From: a virus
IMG/VR virus record: IMGVR_UViG_3300009176_000043
Coordinates: 1 to 41,999 of that record
Direction: 5' to 3' (one strand)
Length of the DNA stretch: 41,999 nucleotides
Below, one piece after another: positions 29,901-39,100 of the stretch. A program made the position numbers and the translations under genes. The notes beneath the pieces are model-generated. The model searched no databases. It saw nothing but the letters and a program-made list of their open reading frames with translations, and had not been told where the DNA came from. Within the stretch, counting starts at the first letter, position 1. Each line of letters opens with the position of its first letter.

Positions 29901-32336
29901 GAGGCCGTGAACAAGCTCAATGCAAAAAATCTCGACAAAATATGGACTGACCAGACTAAAAATATTAAAGACCTGCGCGACGAATTTAAGTCAGGCGATT
30001 TGTCCGGTCTGACGGACTATCAAAGGCTGCCTGCCGCGAGGACTAAGTATGTAGATACGCTAGCCGCGGTTCAGGGTGGCGATACAAGTAAGTGGGACGA
30101 GCTGGTTACGGACGCTAAGAATCTCTTCTCACTATCGAAAAGCTCATACGGAGAGGGACCAAAAACCGCTGAGTGGCGGACTGCAATCACTGCGGTGTTA
30201 GACAATGTGCTTGCGGGCCGTACTTTCGCTGGCGGCACGAAGGCAACGCCACCTGGTACGGTGCTTGTGGGTGAGCAGGGGCCGGAGCTGATCTCTCAGC
30301 CTGGCAGGCTCCAGATCCGTCCGCACGATGAGACCGAGCGGATCATAAACTCGATCGCACCATCTAGGGGCCAGGTTGACCCAGCAAACAAGGTCGAGCG
30401 AGCATCCAATATAATCAATATATCGGACGCCCTTGAGGCGCCCCGCGCTGGCCGTGCCTTCGTCGAGGGGACCCAGGCAGCGTCCGTTGAAATGTCCAGA
30501 GGAGACCAGGTCGGGACATGGGCGTCGCCAGCCGCATCCGCTCGTCTTGCCTTCGCTGCAGGGACGGAATCGACCCCTTCTGGCACGATTCTCGTAGGCG
30601 AAAAAGGGCCGGAACTGGTCTCTCAGCCCGGCGGACTCCAGGTCCATCCGCACTATGAGACGGAACGGATCATCAACTCGATGACGCCGATTGGTGGAAC
30701 CGTCGCTACTTCCGCCGTTGCTCCTGCTGCCCCTAATATAATCGATAACTCGATGACATTGGTCAGCGGGAAGACTCCTGGCTCTAGCTCATCCGTCAAT
30801 TCGATGACGCTAGTCGGAGGGGATTCTTCCGCTTCTAATGTGATCGACAAATCCATGACATTGGTTGGCGGGAAGACCGCCGGTTCTAGAGCATCCAACA
30901 ACTCAATGACGCTAGTCGGAGGGGATTCTTCCGCTTCTAATGTGATCGACAAATCCATGACATTGGTTGGGGGGGATGCCCCTGTTTCCAACGTGATCGA
31001 CAAATCGAGGACGCTGGTCGAAGGAGCAAACGCTGCCCCTGTTTCCAACGTGATCGACAAATCGAGGACGCTGGTCGAAGGAGCAAACGCTGCCCCTGTT
31101 TCCAACGTGATCGACATGTCCACCAGATCGTTGGCATCACATGCCGATCGATCGTTTGCGAAGGGAACCGAGACAGCACCCTCCGATGAGATGGGCGGGG
31201 GGTGGTCCGGGACATGGACGGCACCCGCCGTTGCCGCCTTTGCTACGGGCACGAAGTCAACTCCATCGGGCACGATTCTCGTAGGCGAAAAAGGGCCGGA
31301 GCTGATCTCTCAGCCCGGCAAGCTCCAGGTTCATCCGCACGATAAGACCGAGCATATCATCAACTCGATGGCGTTGCCGGCAGTAAGCGGTGATCGTTTT
31401 AGCGGAGCAATCGCTGCCCCCGTATCCAACGTGTTCAACATGTCCACCCGATCGTGGACATCTCATGCTGACCGTGCCTTTGCAAAGGGGACCGCATTAG
31501 CGGCCCCTGCCGAACCGAAGCGAGATCAGGTTGGGACATGGACGGCGTCAGTCGGACCTGCCGTCCCTGCCTTCGCTGGGGGTACAAAATCGACTCCTCC
31601 TGGCACGATTCTGGTCGGCGAAAAAGGCCCTGAGCTAGTATCACAGGCTGGGGGATTGCACGTTTACACGCATCGCGAAACCGAGAAAATTCTCGGGGCG
31701 ATGCCGCAAACTCATGGGTACGCCGTATCGCAAGAATATCACCACATCAAAACGCCGAACGTCATCAGCCTGGCTGTCGCTAGAGAGGGAATAACTGCGA
31801 ACAGATCGTTTGCGGCGGGAGCTAAAGCGACTCCAGCGGGAACAATATTGGTTGGGGAAAAGGGTCCCGAGCTAATAGCCCAACCGGGCGCAATGCAGTC
31901 TCGTATACCTCCTGCGGCGGCGGCTACTGCCGTTTTGATGGCGGCGGCTAGCAGCAACGTCGTCGCGCTTTCAGCTAATCGCGGATTCTGGCAGGGCACA
32001 TCTGGTCAGTATGACTCTATGATGCCTGAGACAAACAGCAATGTTATTTCCATTCCGAAAATCATGGGGTTCGCTGACGGTACTTCCGAGCAGGATAGGG
32101 GTTTGATTGCGCCTCCGACTTTCACGGCTTCATTTTCTCGTGGGGCAGAAGCACCTAACAATAACGACAGTGAAGAAGTAAAGAAACTCCTACAGGATGT
32201 CGTTGCTGCAGTCAATATCAATAATAATATATCACGGCGCGGTCATTACGAGACTGGTCAAGAACTCAGAACGCAGACCGGCGAAATGCGAAAAGCACCA
32301 CTTTATGAGCCGTCGCGTAGGCGGGTGGCGTCTTGA
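23988..32336 (+). CDS. Tape measure protein with CHAP-like and lytic transglycosylase domains
   Basis: 2782 residues; sets tail length and is delivered into the host. ATG 23988 (TTG 23982 alternative). Residues about 1-180 are a coiled coil. About 180-530 are five loose helical repeats around RDQLxPTLPxxRAY. About 540-640 are the tape-measure domain (FALQQLTFQANDVATSLASG) with a hydrophobic span ILGAGLITAGAGFALLTI. About 885-1010 form a CHAP-like amidase/peptidase with C923 (WCAAF) and H978 (GGHVG). About 1045-1140 form an SLT lysozyme-like domain with E1053 (EVESSG) and KGAQGLMQLMPATA. Then come more coiled coil, glycine-zipper segments (about 1640), and from about 2080 five GEKGPELI-type modules with tandem repeats. 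Two peptidoglycan hydrolases suggest wall opening at DNA entry. Confidence 0.93.
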   Translation: MADERAVIVLGFESLPGSKQVVDNHNRDGKSLQATDAAVGKAAQDRADKSEKAARRQEEVAKRLTKVTTEEAAKQKAAAESLNNIISNTENSPVRDQAKTDRFLASMARAADPLSAALRKAQGEVSRLSGIIAKGIDGEEKAAQATLSLAAAKLRLADAQRAANVAAASGEKGFSAPNDLTKSIRAYRDQLEPTLPIQRALYENIARINAAAAVLGGISQAQRTDLIKAATDEYTKQVRIVTGLAERERAAAVAQKDFSESIRTFRDQLNPTLPLLRAYYDELSKINVAATKSGGITPVEADALRTQARARFDTKVADVDGTASAQKYLDVLDPTLPVLRAYNAEVDKLAELQKIGKLSALEAADANAILSTSYDKLLQKANGFDIAEKFRDKQDPTRLVERARTETLTQISKAVAAPGGLTPVEESAAIKAANEEYEKQIKIVTGVKKAQDDAATAESAYRKQLTAVIDELDPLAAAQKRYNEQVDFINHATAKGDIGVPQRDALLVASKNNLDKNIESLNRNSAAMSRGKVSAQQMHFALQQLTFQANDVATSLASGISPARTFAQQFGQIVQGFQVAGGPANALKAIGEGITKLFTPMKILGAGLITAGAGFALLTIRASSATSSVREFDVMLKGLGDSNLASGTGLEASAKRLRDVGLSASDARDKLREVTRAGLNPANAERVVRTGENLIPVLGDKATSELTSALSGGLEETIKFGLQLDVLKAKQIETWREMARGGQTALALNQAFAAIESRAKGLSNEALSPTGRSLRELAVSWSNLLDKWSNTGPIVGTITVLNDLAKVLEKISKFVTGEQAATVLGALTGAVAGTAVAGPAGAVVGGALGAVSGAYIGARGATGTPVATASIPAVTQGTATTAASAAAADAESMLGLKEGKDASRIREFLGWSDNMSPDQIAWCAAFANAALARHGISGTGSNVANSFLNWGTTVSGSPQAGDVLVQSRGLAASQTGGHVGLATGNVQTTAGGATQYEMVSGNSGATTDTVTKAWINANEVVVKRAVEAANSTVTTAASQLDLNALVQSVVEVESSGVANKVSPKGAQGLMQLMPATAAQYGVTEPLNGAQNVAGGTQYLKDLLAHYSGNVELALMAYNWGEKNLDDALKGQQVIPADVQNYSKKVIEGAGGLAAIGAPGGTAAVSGSVTGAGDIRRQRPEAQAADVTKLIKEEERQIEVLTRVGAASDVIKAKQEAATVADEKAFGPEQAKRLEIAKVEDVYKRVTAANNNAITATSLESLNLRNVAKAYDESAASGLVAENQAKATTEAYQQYGEIQSAAAKKLISSRTTQFTILEQNQFKETIAKQSAADRDQIENIKLETSLQGKTTEEITRQVDLQKVIQEAENKGLNISSEDVQNRLKVVDALDKQKEALAEAQRAQERLNSLVTSLVGTIETELTSAIEKAFDGEKAESWGKRINRVLGSMTSTLSSSLFLKPLAGTALSAVGATGLAQSFGTFDNLLGTSTSGSGTVGSSGGVSVEKSTDGTVTIKGLEATTSLTNSILGTNSGGIFSNLGTSSNTVTSSNDNIYGTLSGAGSKSIFNNTDSFLGTLSGSSTSGTVGSSLSSAGSSLFSLDTLKGLGAGFGAGTVLNTLLGGNKTTGTVGSGVGSLAGTLLGTAVGFPVLGGIAGGLLGGLGGLFGTTSKSSNATGVSIDLSKGATSGYSSSGSAENDKTLKGIRDDLSKFTKNVQTSTGGTASGYINPQVTDKGTKLDYNIAGFGAGTYNTTDSQDAVDVAEIAITKSLTGLNSLSKLLIDKYSNNIDDLKTALDAASPYKNTTGITELTQLIVDKYSNNVDDLKTALDATYTYKDTKVTDTITKVIDKTTDPSKIADNLKFAGTYDKINEAAKDTFASISSDLKVTGPFEKARDDIKITFDDITDSAKEFGLSLEPVTAAFDEANKRLKEDFNRNINDLVEAATDPLQSLVDIEKRAGDARVKEAKAVAGDIEAVNKLNAKNLDKIWTDQTKNIKDLRDEFKSGDLSGLTDYQRLPAARTKYVDTLAAVQGGDTSKWDELVTDAKNLFSLSKSSYGEGPKTAEWRTAITAVLDNVLAGRTFAGGTKATPPGTVLVGEQGPELISQPGRLQIRPHDETERIINSIAPSRGQVDPANKVERASNIINISDALEAPRAGRAFVEGTQAASVEMSRGDQVGTWASPAASARLAFAAGTESTPSGTILVGEKGPELVSQPGGLQVHPHYETERIINSMTPIGGTVATSAVAPAAPNIIDNSMTLVSGKTPGSSSSVNSMTLVGGDSSASNVIDKSMTLVGGKTAGSRASNNSMTLVGGDSSASNVIDKSMTLVGGDAPVSNVIDKSRTLVEGANAAPVSNVIDKSRTLVEGANAAPVSNVIDMSTRSLASHADRSFAKGTETAPSDEMGGGWSGTWTAPAVAAFATGTKSTPSGTILVGEKGPELISQPGKLQVHPHDKTEHIINSMALPAVSGDRFSGAIAAPVSNVFNMSTRSWTSHADRAFAKGTALAAPAEPKRDQVGTWTASVGPAVPAFAGGTKSTPPGTILVGEKGPELVSQAGGLHVYTHRETEKILGAMPQTHGYAVSQEYHHIKTPNVISLAVAREGITANRSFAAGAKATPAGTILVGEKGPELIAQPGAMQSRIPPAAAATAVLMAAASSNVVALSANRGFWQGTSGQYDSMMPETNSNVISIPKIMGFADGTSEQDRGLIAPPTFTASFSRGAEAPNNNDSEEVKKLLQDVVAAVNINNNISRRGHYETGQELRTQTGEMRKAPLYEPSRRRVAS
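30804..30970 (+). repeat. 102-bp-period duplication in tape measure
   Basis: A 65-bp block is identical at 30804-30868 and 30906-30970, giving repeated SMTLVGGDSSASNVIDK units. In frame (34 residues per period). Perfect identity indicates recent duplication or conversion. Confidence 0.9.
30978..31117 (+). repeat. 57-bp tandem repeat in tape measure
   Basis: Units at 30978-31034 and 31035-31091 are identical, followed by a partial third to 31117. They encode APVSNVIDKSRTLVEGANA. In frame (19 residues). A slip-prone site that could vary between isolates. Confidence 0.9.
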
Positions 32337-32659
32337 TGGCTGGATTTACCACCCGTGCGTATGGCAGCGCTCATTATACACAGACGAGAGGAATACTGCT
32401 TTTCAGCACGACTACCGGAACTGGGCCATACAAACTTAATGACCCACAGCCAGGATTTGTAACTGCTCAGGATAAACTCATCAGTGGTGCAACTCTGCGC
32501 TATCGAGCGACGAGCGGCATCACGCAAGAAATCGGCGAAGGGACGTTCGATTATGAGAATAACAGTTTGATTCGGGGTCTCCTAGATATTCCAAATTCAG
32601 GTTTTCCCGTTGATTGGGGGCCTGGTCGAAAACTCATCTATATTCTCAAAGTGAGCTAA
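32336..32659 (+). CDS. Small tail protein, single shared end-module
   Basis: A 107-residue protein from ATG 32336 (TGATG overlap with the tape measure stop). Apart from an N-terminal lead it is a single copy of a module also found twice at the end of the 1178-residue tail protein: GTGPYKLNDP, then ISGATLRYRAT, then EIGEGTFDYENNSLIR, and WGPGRKLIYI. The module has beta-hairpin periodicity. Its place after the tape measure suggests a distal tail or fibre-tip protein. A related but divergent version is in the following gene. Confidence 0.65.
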   Translation: MAGFTTRAYGSAHYTQTRGILLFSTTTGTGPYKLNDPQPGFVTAQDKLISGATLRYRATSGITQEIGEGTFDYENNSLIRGLLDIPNSGFPVDWGPGRKLIYILKVS

Positions 32660-32696
32660 TAAACATTTGCTACGTTAATATTGGAGTTGCTGACAC

Positions 32697-33119
32697 ATGA
32701 GAGTCTGGGAAGACAGTGTTGAGGAGCGGACGATTGCAAATCCTGGCACTGGCACTATCTCGCTCGGCGGACCTACGGTAGGAAGCCGTCCGTTTTCTGT
32801 CATTGGTGACGGGAATGAGTGTGACTATCGGGCTCAAACTTCAGTTCCGTCAACGTGGGAAATTGGGTCTGGGACATACCACTCTGACACAAATTCGTTG
32901 TCACGCGACACGATTTTTATAAATAGTCTTGGTACTACAGCCAAGGTAAACCTTACTGGCGTCTGTGTGGTATTCCTTTCATTTTTATCTCGCCGGATAA
33001 ATACAAGCACATCCAGCGACGCTCTTCTTCCACTTACTACCGGAGACCTTACGGCGGATGGTGGTCCCGTTCTCGTGGCTGATCCATTCGGAAATTGTAT
33101 TGGAGTTCCGGTAGAATGA
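32697..33119 (+). CDS. Small tail protein with diverged shared module
   Basis: A 140-residue protein from ATG 32697. Its first 100 residues hold the same fold pattern as the preceding protein in a form common in phages: [19 protein letters not shown], then [12 protein letters not shown], the [17 protein letters not shown] core and a closing strand [11 protein letters not shown]. The last 40 residues ([18 protein letters not shown] ... [10 protein letters not shown]) are a separate linker. It overlaps the tail fibre start as ATGA, so the two are coupled. Possible role: fibre attachment or tail tip subunit (inference). Confidence 0.65.
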   Translation: MRVWEDSVEERTIANPGTGTISLGGPTVGSRPFSVIGDGNECDYRAQTSVPSTWEIGSGTYHSDTNSLSRDTIFINSLGTTAKVNLTGVCVVFLSFLSRRINTSTSSDALLPLTTGDLTADGGPVLVADPFGNCIGVPVE

Positions 33120-34858
33120 GTTCCCAAAGGCTCGCCGACTTTCTTTCTATCGGAACTACATCCGGTCGCCCGGTTTCGTTAGACCTGCCCGATACTTGCG
33201 TCGGTTTTCGGTGGGAAACGGACAGCGGAGCTTGGATATGGGATGGCTCTGCTTGGGTTCAAATCACTGGCCTGACAGTATTAGCCGTAGCAGGGTCTAC
33301 CGGCGATATACAGATCAACAGTTCAGGTGCTTTCGGCGCACTGACCCCGGCAGCAGGTATTTCAACATTTCTCGGCACACCATCGAGCGCCAATCTGCGC
33401 GGCGCATTGACCGATGAAACTGGAACTGGCGCAGCCGTCTTTGCTACTTCTCCAACGCTTGTTACACCGGCCCTTGGAACACCCGCTTCCGGAACATTAA
33501 CAAATACAACAGGACTTCCCGTTAGCACAGGCATTTCCGGTCTGGGTTCTGGTGTCGCGACATTTCTGGCGACACCCTCAAGTGCCAATCTGCGTGGGGC
33601 GATTACAGACGAGACGGGTACGGGCGCAGCGGTTTTCGCGACTTCTCCGACACTTGTTACGCCTGATCTTGGAATACCGAGCGCGATCGACCTTACCAAT
33701 GCGACGAATTTCCCAAGTAGCGGGAGTCCAGGCGGATCTTCGGGCGATATTCAAACCAATAATGGCAGTGGAGGATTTGGCGCGATTACGCCTGCCAGCG
33801 GCATAGCGACTTTCCTCGCGACACCATCGAGCGCCAATCTGCGATCGGCATTGAGTGATGAAGTCGGGACCGGATCCGCGTATTTCGTTGGTGGTGCGCT
33901 CGGTACGCCGGCTTCTGTTACGTTGACCAACGGAACCGGCCTTCCCCTCTCTACGGGGGTCACTGGTGATCTAGATGTTAGTCATCTGAATGCAGGCACG
34001 TCGGCGTCATCATCCACATTTTGGCGTGGCGACGGCACATGGGCTACGCCGTCTGGCGCATCGGCCGCCGGATCGAATGGCGACATCCAGATCAATAGCT
34101 CGGGCTCGTTCGGAGCAATCACGCCAGCCTCGGGTATCTCCACCTTTCTCGCCACGCCATCGAGCGCGAATCTTCGCGCCGCGCTGACTGATGAGGTCGG
34201 CACGGGGGTAGCGTACTTCGTGGGCGGCGCCCTCGGGACTCCGGCATCGGGAGACGCATCGAACCTGACAAGCCTACCAATTAGCACGGGCGTATCCGGC
34301 CTCGGGACCGGCGTAGCGACATTCCTGGCTACGCCCAGCAGCGCCAACCTACGGGCCGCATTGAGCGATGAGGTCGGGACTGGAGCGGCCTATTTCGTTG
34401 ACGGCGCTCTGGGTACTCCGGCAAGCGCAACGCTCACAAACGCAACTGGGCTGTCTCTTACAACGGGCGTTACCGGCATTCTGCCGATCGCCAACGGAGG
34501 CACAGGAGCAAGCGCCCCGCCACTCAACCTTCTTTTGCCGATTGCCGGCGTAATGACTAATGCCGAACTTCTCGTGCCCGGCACAATAATTCCTGCGTGT
34601 TCATTTCCATCCGGCGCTTCCGGTAGCTATGGATCGGCTTCCGTTGCCGCGACAGGATCAACAACCATCACAGCGAAGAAAAACGGGAGCGCATTCGCGA
34701 CTTTCGTTTGGGCGGGGGCGGGCACGGCAGCCACGGTGACGATCGGCAGCACGACCAGCTTCAACGGCACGAGCGACAAACTATCCATCGAGGCACCGGG
34801 AACCGCGGACGCCACGCTTGCTGATATCGGAATAAATCTTGCAGGAACGCGGAGTTAG
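33116..34858 (+). CDS. Tail fibre protein with TPSSANLR repeats
   Basis: A 580-residue protein from ATG 33116 (overlapping the previous stop as ATGA). Residues 1-50 form an N-terminal head with [12 protein letters not shown]. The shaft, to about residue 460, has five repeats of [28 protein letters not shown], alternating with [20 protein letters not shown] and GDIQINSSG[11 protein letters not shown] units. [12 protein letters not shown] marks the usual end of such shafts. The final 115 residues ([17 protein letters not shown] ... [17 protein letters not shown]) form the compact C-terminal domain common to this fibre type. Likely a trimeric receptor-binding or tail-tip fibre. Confidence 0.85.
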   Translation: MSSQRLADFLSIGTTSGRPVSLDLPDTCVGFRWETDSGAWIWDGSAWVQITGLTVLAVAGSTGDIQINSSGAFGALTPAAGISTFLGTPSSANLRGALTDETGTGAAVFATSPTLVTPALGTPASGTLTNTTGLPVSTGISGLGSGVATFLATPSSANLRGAITDETGTGAAVFATSPTLVTPDLGIPSAIDLTNATNFPSSGSPGGSSGDIQTNNGSGGFGAITPASGIATFLATPSSANLRSALSDEVGTGSAYFVGGALGTPASVTLTNGTGLPLSTGVTGDLDVSHLNAGTSASSSTFWRGDGTWATPSGASAAGSNGDIQINSSGSFGAITPASGISTFLATPSSANLRAALTDEVGTGVAYFVGGALGTPASGDASNLTSLPISTGVSGLGTGVATFLATPSSANLRAALSDEVGTGAAYFVDGALGTPASATLTNATGLSLTTGVTGILPIANGGTGASAPPLNLLLPIAGVMTNAELLVPGTIIPACSFPSGASGSYGSASVAATGSTTITAKKNGSAFATFVWAGAGTAATVTIGSTTSFNGTSDKLSIEAPGTADATLADIGINLAGTRS

Positions 34859-34862
34859 CTGA

Positions 34863-35357
34863 ATGACGACGGCTTCAATTATTTTTGGTAGCGCAACGGC
34901 GCTTACGATTGGGTTAGCTACCGGCCCGTTGGCGAGTGACACGTCCCTGCTCGCTGGGCGTGAAAGCACCGCTATTGATAATACATCCGATCTCGCTATT
35001 GATGCTATTGTTTTTGGTAAAGTCACAACAGGCACAACTCCCACTGCAAGCCGTCAGATTGAGGTGTGGCTTTACGGCTCTGTTGACGGAACGAATTTTT
35101 CGGGTGGAGCATCTGGGTCGGATGCAAACCTATCGCCGCAGGCGAAGGATTTGTTCCGGTTATTGCAAATGATCCCAACCAACAATACGAGCAACCAGGC
35201 ATACACCTGGGGGCCGTTCTCGGTCGCGCAAGCGTTTGGCGGTACGATGCCGGCGAATTGGGGAGTCTACATAGTTCATAATACAGGCGCTGCGCTTAAT
35301 GCTACTGGCGGTAATCATTTCGTTAAATATCGCACAGTAAAATATACGAGCGTATAA
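34863..35357 (+). CDS. Tail-associated beta-rich protein (164 aa)
   Basis: Starts at ATG 34863, 4 nt after the fibre stop, with CGGAG upstream. It has an N-terminal strand pair (SIIFGSATALTIGLATGPLASD), a central DLAIDAIVFGKV ... ASRQIEVWLYGSVDGTNFSGGASG hairpin and a closing GPFSVAQAFGGTMPANWGVYIVHNTGAAL. It reads like the small beta-sandwich proteins found beside phage fibre genes. No catalytic residues are evident and no named family is assigned. Probably a tail-fibre-associated or receptor-contact subunit. Confidence 0.6.
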   Translation: MTTASIIFGSATALTIGLATGPLASDTSLLAGRESTAIDNTSDLAIDAIVFGKVTTGTTPTASRQIEVWLYGSVDGTNFSGGASGSDANLSPQAKDLFRLLQMIPTNNTSNQAYTWGPFSVAQAFGGTMPANWGVYIVHNTGAALNATGGNHFVKYRTVKYTSV

Positions 35358-35359
35358 CC

Positions 35360-36166
35360 GTGGCCGTAAATTTCGTCTCGGCATCCACACAGTCTTTGCA
35401 GAATGCTGCGCCGCCGGCATTCGCCTACCCATTCACGGTGGCAATGTGGACCGTGCCCACCGGGTTGCTCGCGAGCAGAACGTATTGGTGTTGGACGGAT
35501 AATACGACAACCAACAACTATTTCGAGTTAAGCACTACCGCTGGCGGCAGCAGTCAATTTCAGGCGCAGGCCGGCGGGTCTCTAGCTACGATGAACACGA
35601 CTGGCAGCTCTTCGCCGCTATTCATCATAGCCCGAGCAATTTCAGCAACCGACAAGCGATTAGCTGCCTTTGGGTTTAATAATGCGATTGTTGCGCAAAC
35701 AAACAGCGCAACGAACGCGACGCCGACCGGGTTGAATACGATGGTGCTCGGGGCACGAGTGACCTCGGCGGGCACTTCGCGATCTTGGGATGGCCGCATT
35801 TCTGAATTTTGGTGGACCAATAGTGACATTGGCTTAGGCCAGGGCGCCCTCGATGCCCCGCTAATCCAGAAGCTCGCGCGAGAGGGTCCGTTCTCAGTTC
35901 CGCATGTGGCAAACAACGTTGTTGAATATCGCTCATTCAGGGACGGTATACAGGCCCCAGGTGGAGGATCTCGTGAGACCTATTTTGGGAACTTTGGGTC
36001 TCAGGTCTGGTCTGCTGTCAACGCTCCAACGCTCCTGCCGGCTGGTGTTGCTATTTCCTCATTATACCCCCGTCGGCCATCGCGCAATAATTTGCGGAGT
36101 TTTATGCCAGATGTGTTTTTTGGCGGCGCAATTAAACGTCGGCGCAGACTGATCGTGCTCGGCTGA
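35360..36166 (+). CDS. Lectin-like (concanavalin A-fold) tail protein
   Basis: A 268-residue protein with GTG start at 35360, 2 nt after the upstream stop. It shows LamG/concanavalin A-like sandwich features: YPFTVAMWTVPTGLLASRTYWCW, then NNYFELSTT, FIIARAISATDKRLAAFGF, and the GLNTMVLGARVTSAGTSRSWDGRISEFWWTNSDI core, where the RSWDGRISEFWW pattern is the hallmark strand of these domains. A polybasic C-terminus (KRRRRLIVLG) follows. It probably binds host-surface glycans from the tail tip; the sugar is unknown. Confidence 0.72.
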   Translation: MAVNFVSASTQSLQNAAPPAFAYPFTVAMWTVPTGLLASRTYWCWTDNTTTNNYFELSTTAGGSSQFQAQAGGSLATMNTTGSSSPLFIIARAISATDKRLAAFGFNNAIVAQTNSATNATPTGLNTMVLGARVTSAGTSRSWDGRISEFWWTNSDIGLGQGALDAPLIQKLAREGPFSVPHVANNVVEYRSFRDGIQAPGGGSRETYFGNFGSQVWSAVNAPTLLPAGVAISSLYPRRPSRNNLRSFMPDVFFGGAIKRRRRLIVLG

Positions 36167-36179
36167 GCGAACAAGGATA

Positions 36180-39100
36180 ATGGCAACCCGCCGAGGCAAT
36201 CTTGGCTTCGGTGCAATCGCTACCGGCGCCATATCCGGAGTATCGGAGCCTCGCCCATCATCTGGAGTGGTATATTTCGCCGGCGTTGAAGATATCCATT
36301 TTACGCCAGTCGGAGCCCCTGGGGTTGAGACCGTTGGTAATTTTAGGTCTGCCTGGGTACGATGCTCATTGCATACCTCGTACAATTCGGGGACCGCAAC
36401 TGAAAATTACTATCGGGTTGCGGAAGATTTCGGAGTCGTCGCCGAAACGGCTTGGCAAGTTTTCCAAGTACAGCAAGGAACTAGTGCGGTTGGGTATCCG
36501 GCCTTATTTCGGTGGACCGTCGCGGACGCCCCGGTCCTGGCGTTGCGTGCTCGCGCTGGCTTAGTCCCAGAACTGTATTCAGTAAATGGAGGAACATATA
36601 CATTATTAAAGACCGGGACAGTCTCTATGCCAGATATAGGGACTCTCGCTCGTCTTGACACCAAGATGGATTTATCTGGCGGGATTTGTCAAGTCTACAT
36701 CGACAAGATTTTGTCAATCGATTTCTCCGGAGACCTGACCCAGAGCTCATCATACTCCGCCATCACTGGGTTAGAATTAGGCGGGGGAGCTGATAACGCA
36801 TATTTTTCCGAAGTAGCATGGACCACGATAGACACGCGCGATGTCGGGGCAGTCGCCGCCTTACCTCCGATCTCTGATGGCTTTGCTACCGATTGGATCG
36901 GCGATGCCCCAGATGTCAACGAGCTTATCCTTGATGAAGACACTACCAATACAACCAGTATTGCAGGAGCGGTCCAGGAATACACCACCCTAACACTGCC
37001 GGGGAAAGACAGTGTGAATGTTTATGCGGTCGTAGTCGGAGGCCGGGCCGAAGGCGCTAATAATTTGTTGATTCGCACGGGTGGAACAGATTACTTATCC
37101 TCCGATTATACCCCCACACTTCCCACCAACGAGATGTACGTGTGGCAAACCAATCCGAATACCGGAATTGGTTTTAAACTGCAAGATATCAATACTCCAG
37201 AGTTTAACATAGGAATTAAAAGTCGGGTCGGCACCGAAGAGTTTTCGATTGGCGCGGTGGATTTTGACGGATCGGTGCGCTTATGGAATTTGCCGGCGCT
37301 GCTGGATTCTCCGACCGGATCGCTCTCTTGGTGGATGTATAACAATCCAATAAATGAAGGGCTTCACGAAACGTTCTGGACAGGCGCGATAGATCATGAC
37401 GGCACTTATGTATTAGGCACGGATTTTACGGTTTCTGTGGATTATGGAATAGGTAATCTAACATATTCTGGTAATACAGTAACGGTGCCATCTACCGATA
37501 GCAGTGACCCAGAAAGTGGCTCTGTAGAGATTATTGGATGGCTGGAGGTTGAATGCACCAGTGGTACGATAGATGTAGATTTTGGTTACACAAATGGGCT
37601 TGAAAACGCATTTGGTCCGCAGACTGTTACCGCAGGTAATACACGGCGTCTTATCATATCAGCCTCTTTAACAGATTCTTCTGGTATTACATCAGATCCT
37701 TATTTGATCGTATCAGGTGGTGGCACTGGCACAATTACGTCTGCCAGTAAATTGATTATGTATTATCGTAATAATAGAGGCTCGATGAACGGAGCCAGAA
37801 ATAACGTATTTGGTACGGTAGTATACGATTCTATCGGCGGCGGTATTTTTCATGCATACGTAACCGGCAGATCATCGACGGCATCTTTCAGTCTGATAGT
37901 TAGCACAATAGCCAAGGGTTATCCTACAGTTCTTACGATGGCGCTTAATCCAACTACTGATGTTTTTCCTGGTCTTTATACTCAATTTATCTGCGAGCAG
38001 CTCGATTGGCAGCTTGGGTTAATGGATGTACAGGTACTTAGTGTTACATCAACTACGGTAACTTTGGATGTAGATACGAGCGGATTATCAGATTATGATC
38101 CGTTACTTAATCCTGACGGCCACCATCTTCAAATATACGGTCATGCTAAAATAAGAGATGTAACTCGGGCTACCCGAGCTGTAGTAACGTTTGACACCCC
38201 GCATAATATAGAGGCAGGCAGTACCGTAATAAGTCTGGATTTCAGTCAGGATTACGCTCTACCAAATACCTGGAGAGATGCCTTATTTCATGGTTCTGAG
38301 CATCATGTTATTTCTGTAACAGACACAACGATAACTATAGATGTTGATACATCTTGGGTAGGAACCGCATATGACGCTGATGATTTTGGCAATAGGTTAA
38401 GTTTTTTCCAAGTTGTAAACAGTTTTACGTACTACTTGTTTGACGGCATAGATGGCCCTACTCCTAACGAAATAAACCCTCGATATACAACGCCGCTGCC
38501 AGAACGGTCCTATACCAATATCTTAGTGTCATGGGATACCGATCACGACCTTGGATCTAAAATATTTGATATGTACTTTGGGGATACCCTTGTTTTTAGA
38601 GGAGACATGAATGATAAAGGCACAAATTTTGATGTAAGATGGAGCATTACACCAGAAGATGTTGGCGATGATCCACCAACAGAGCCTCCTAGTGATTCTA
38701 ATTTTGGTGCCGGATACTGGTTACTCTTCGGTGGGCTATACTCTTATGTCGCCGAATTTTGGTTCGATAATCAAAATAGAATAGATTTCAGTGATTCCGC
38801 CAATCGAGCAAAATTTCATGATGACGACGGAAATCCTATATTTTTAGGGACCCAAGGAGAGCTACCAACAGGAAGTCCCCCGACAATCTATTTGCATATA
38901 GACGCAGATCCCGAACCGGCGGTGCCTCCGGCAAGCGATTTCCTGATAAATAGAGCCGATCCGCTCGGGGAAAATTTACGTCTTAATACAGGGTGGTCTA
39001 CGTTTAATCTAGCTCCAGTACCGATTACTACGGGCGGGGGCGGAGGTGGCGGTGGCGGTGACAGCGCTGACGCCACGCTATACAAATTGATCGGCGTTGC

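Larger units (their letters stand above)
30225..31920 (+). repeat. Five GPELI modules in tape measure C-terminus
   Basis: In-frame repeats starting near 30225, 30552, 31239, 31572 and 31809, each encoding FAxGTKxTPxGTILVGEKGPELI-x-QPG. The first three carry a further H-x-x-TE-x-IINSM tail. Tape measure proteins usually carry one such Gly-Glu-Gly-Pro-Glu motif; five is unusual. Confidence 0.85.

Noticed and set aside
33259-34347. Several minus-strand open frames antisense to the tail fibre
   Set aside because: They repeat the same Val/Ala/Pro pattern because the fibre gene is repetitive; no independent coding signal.
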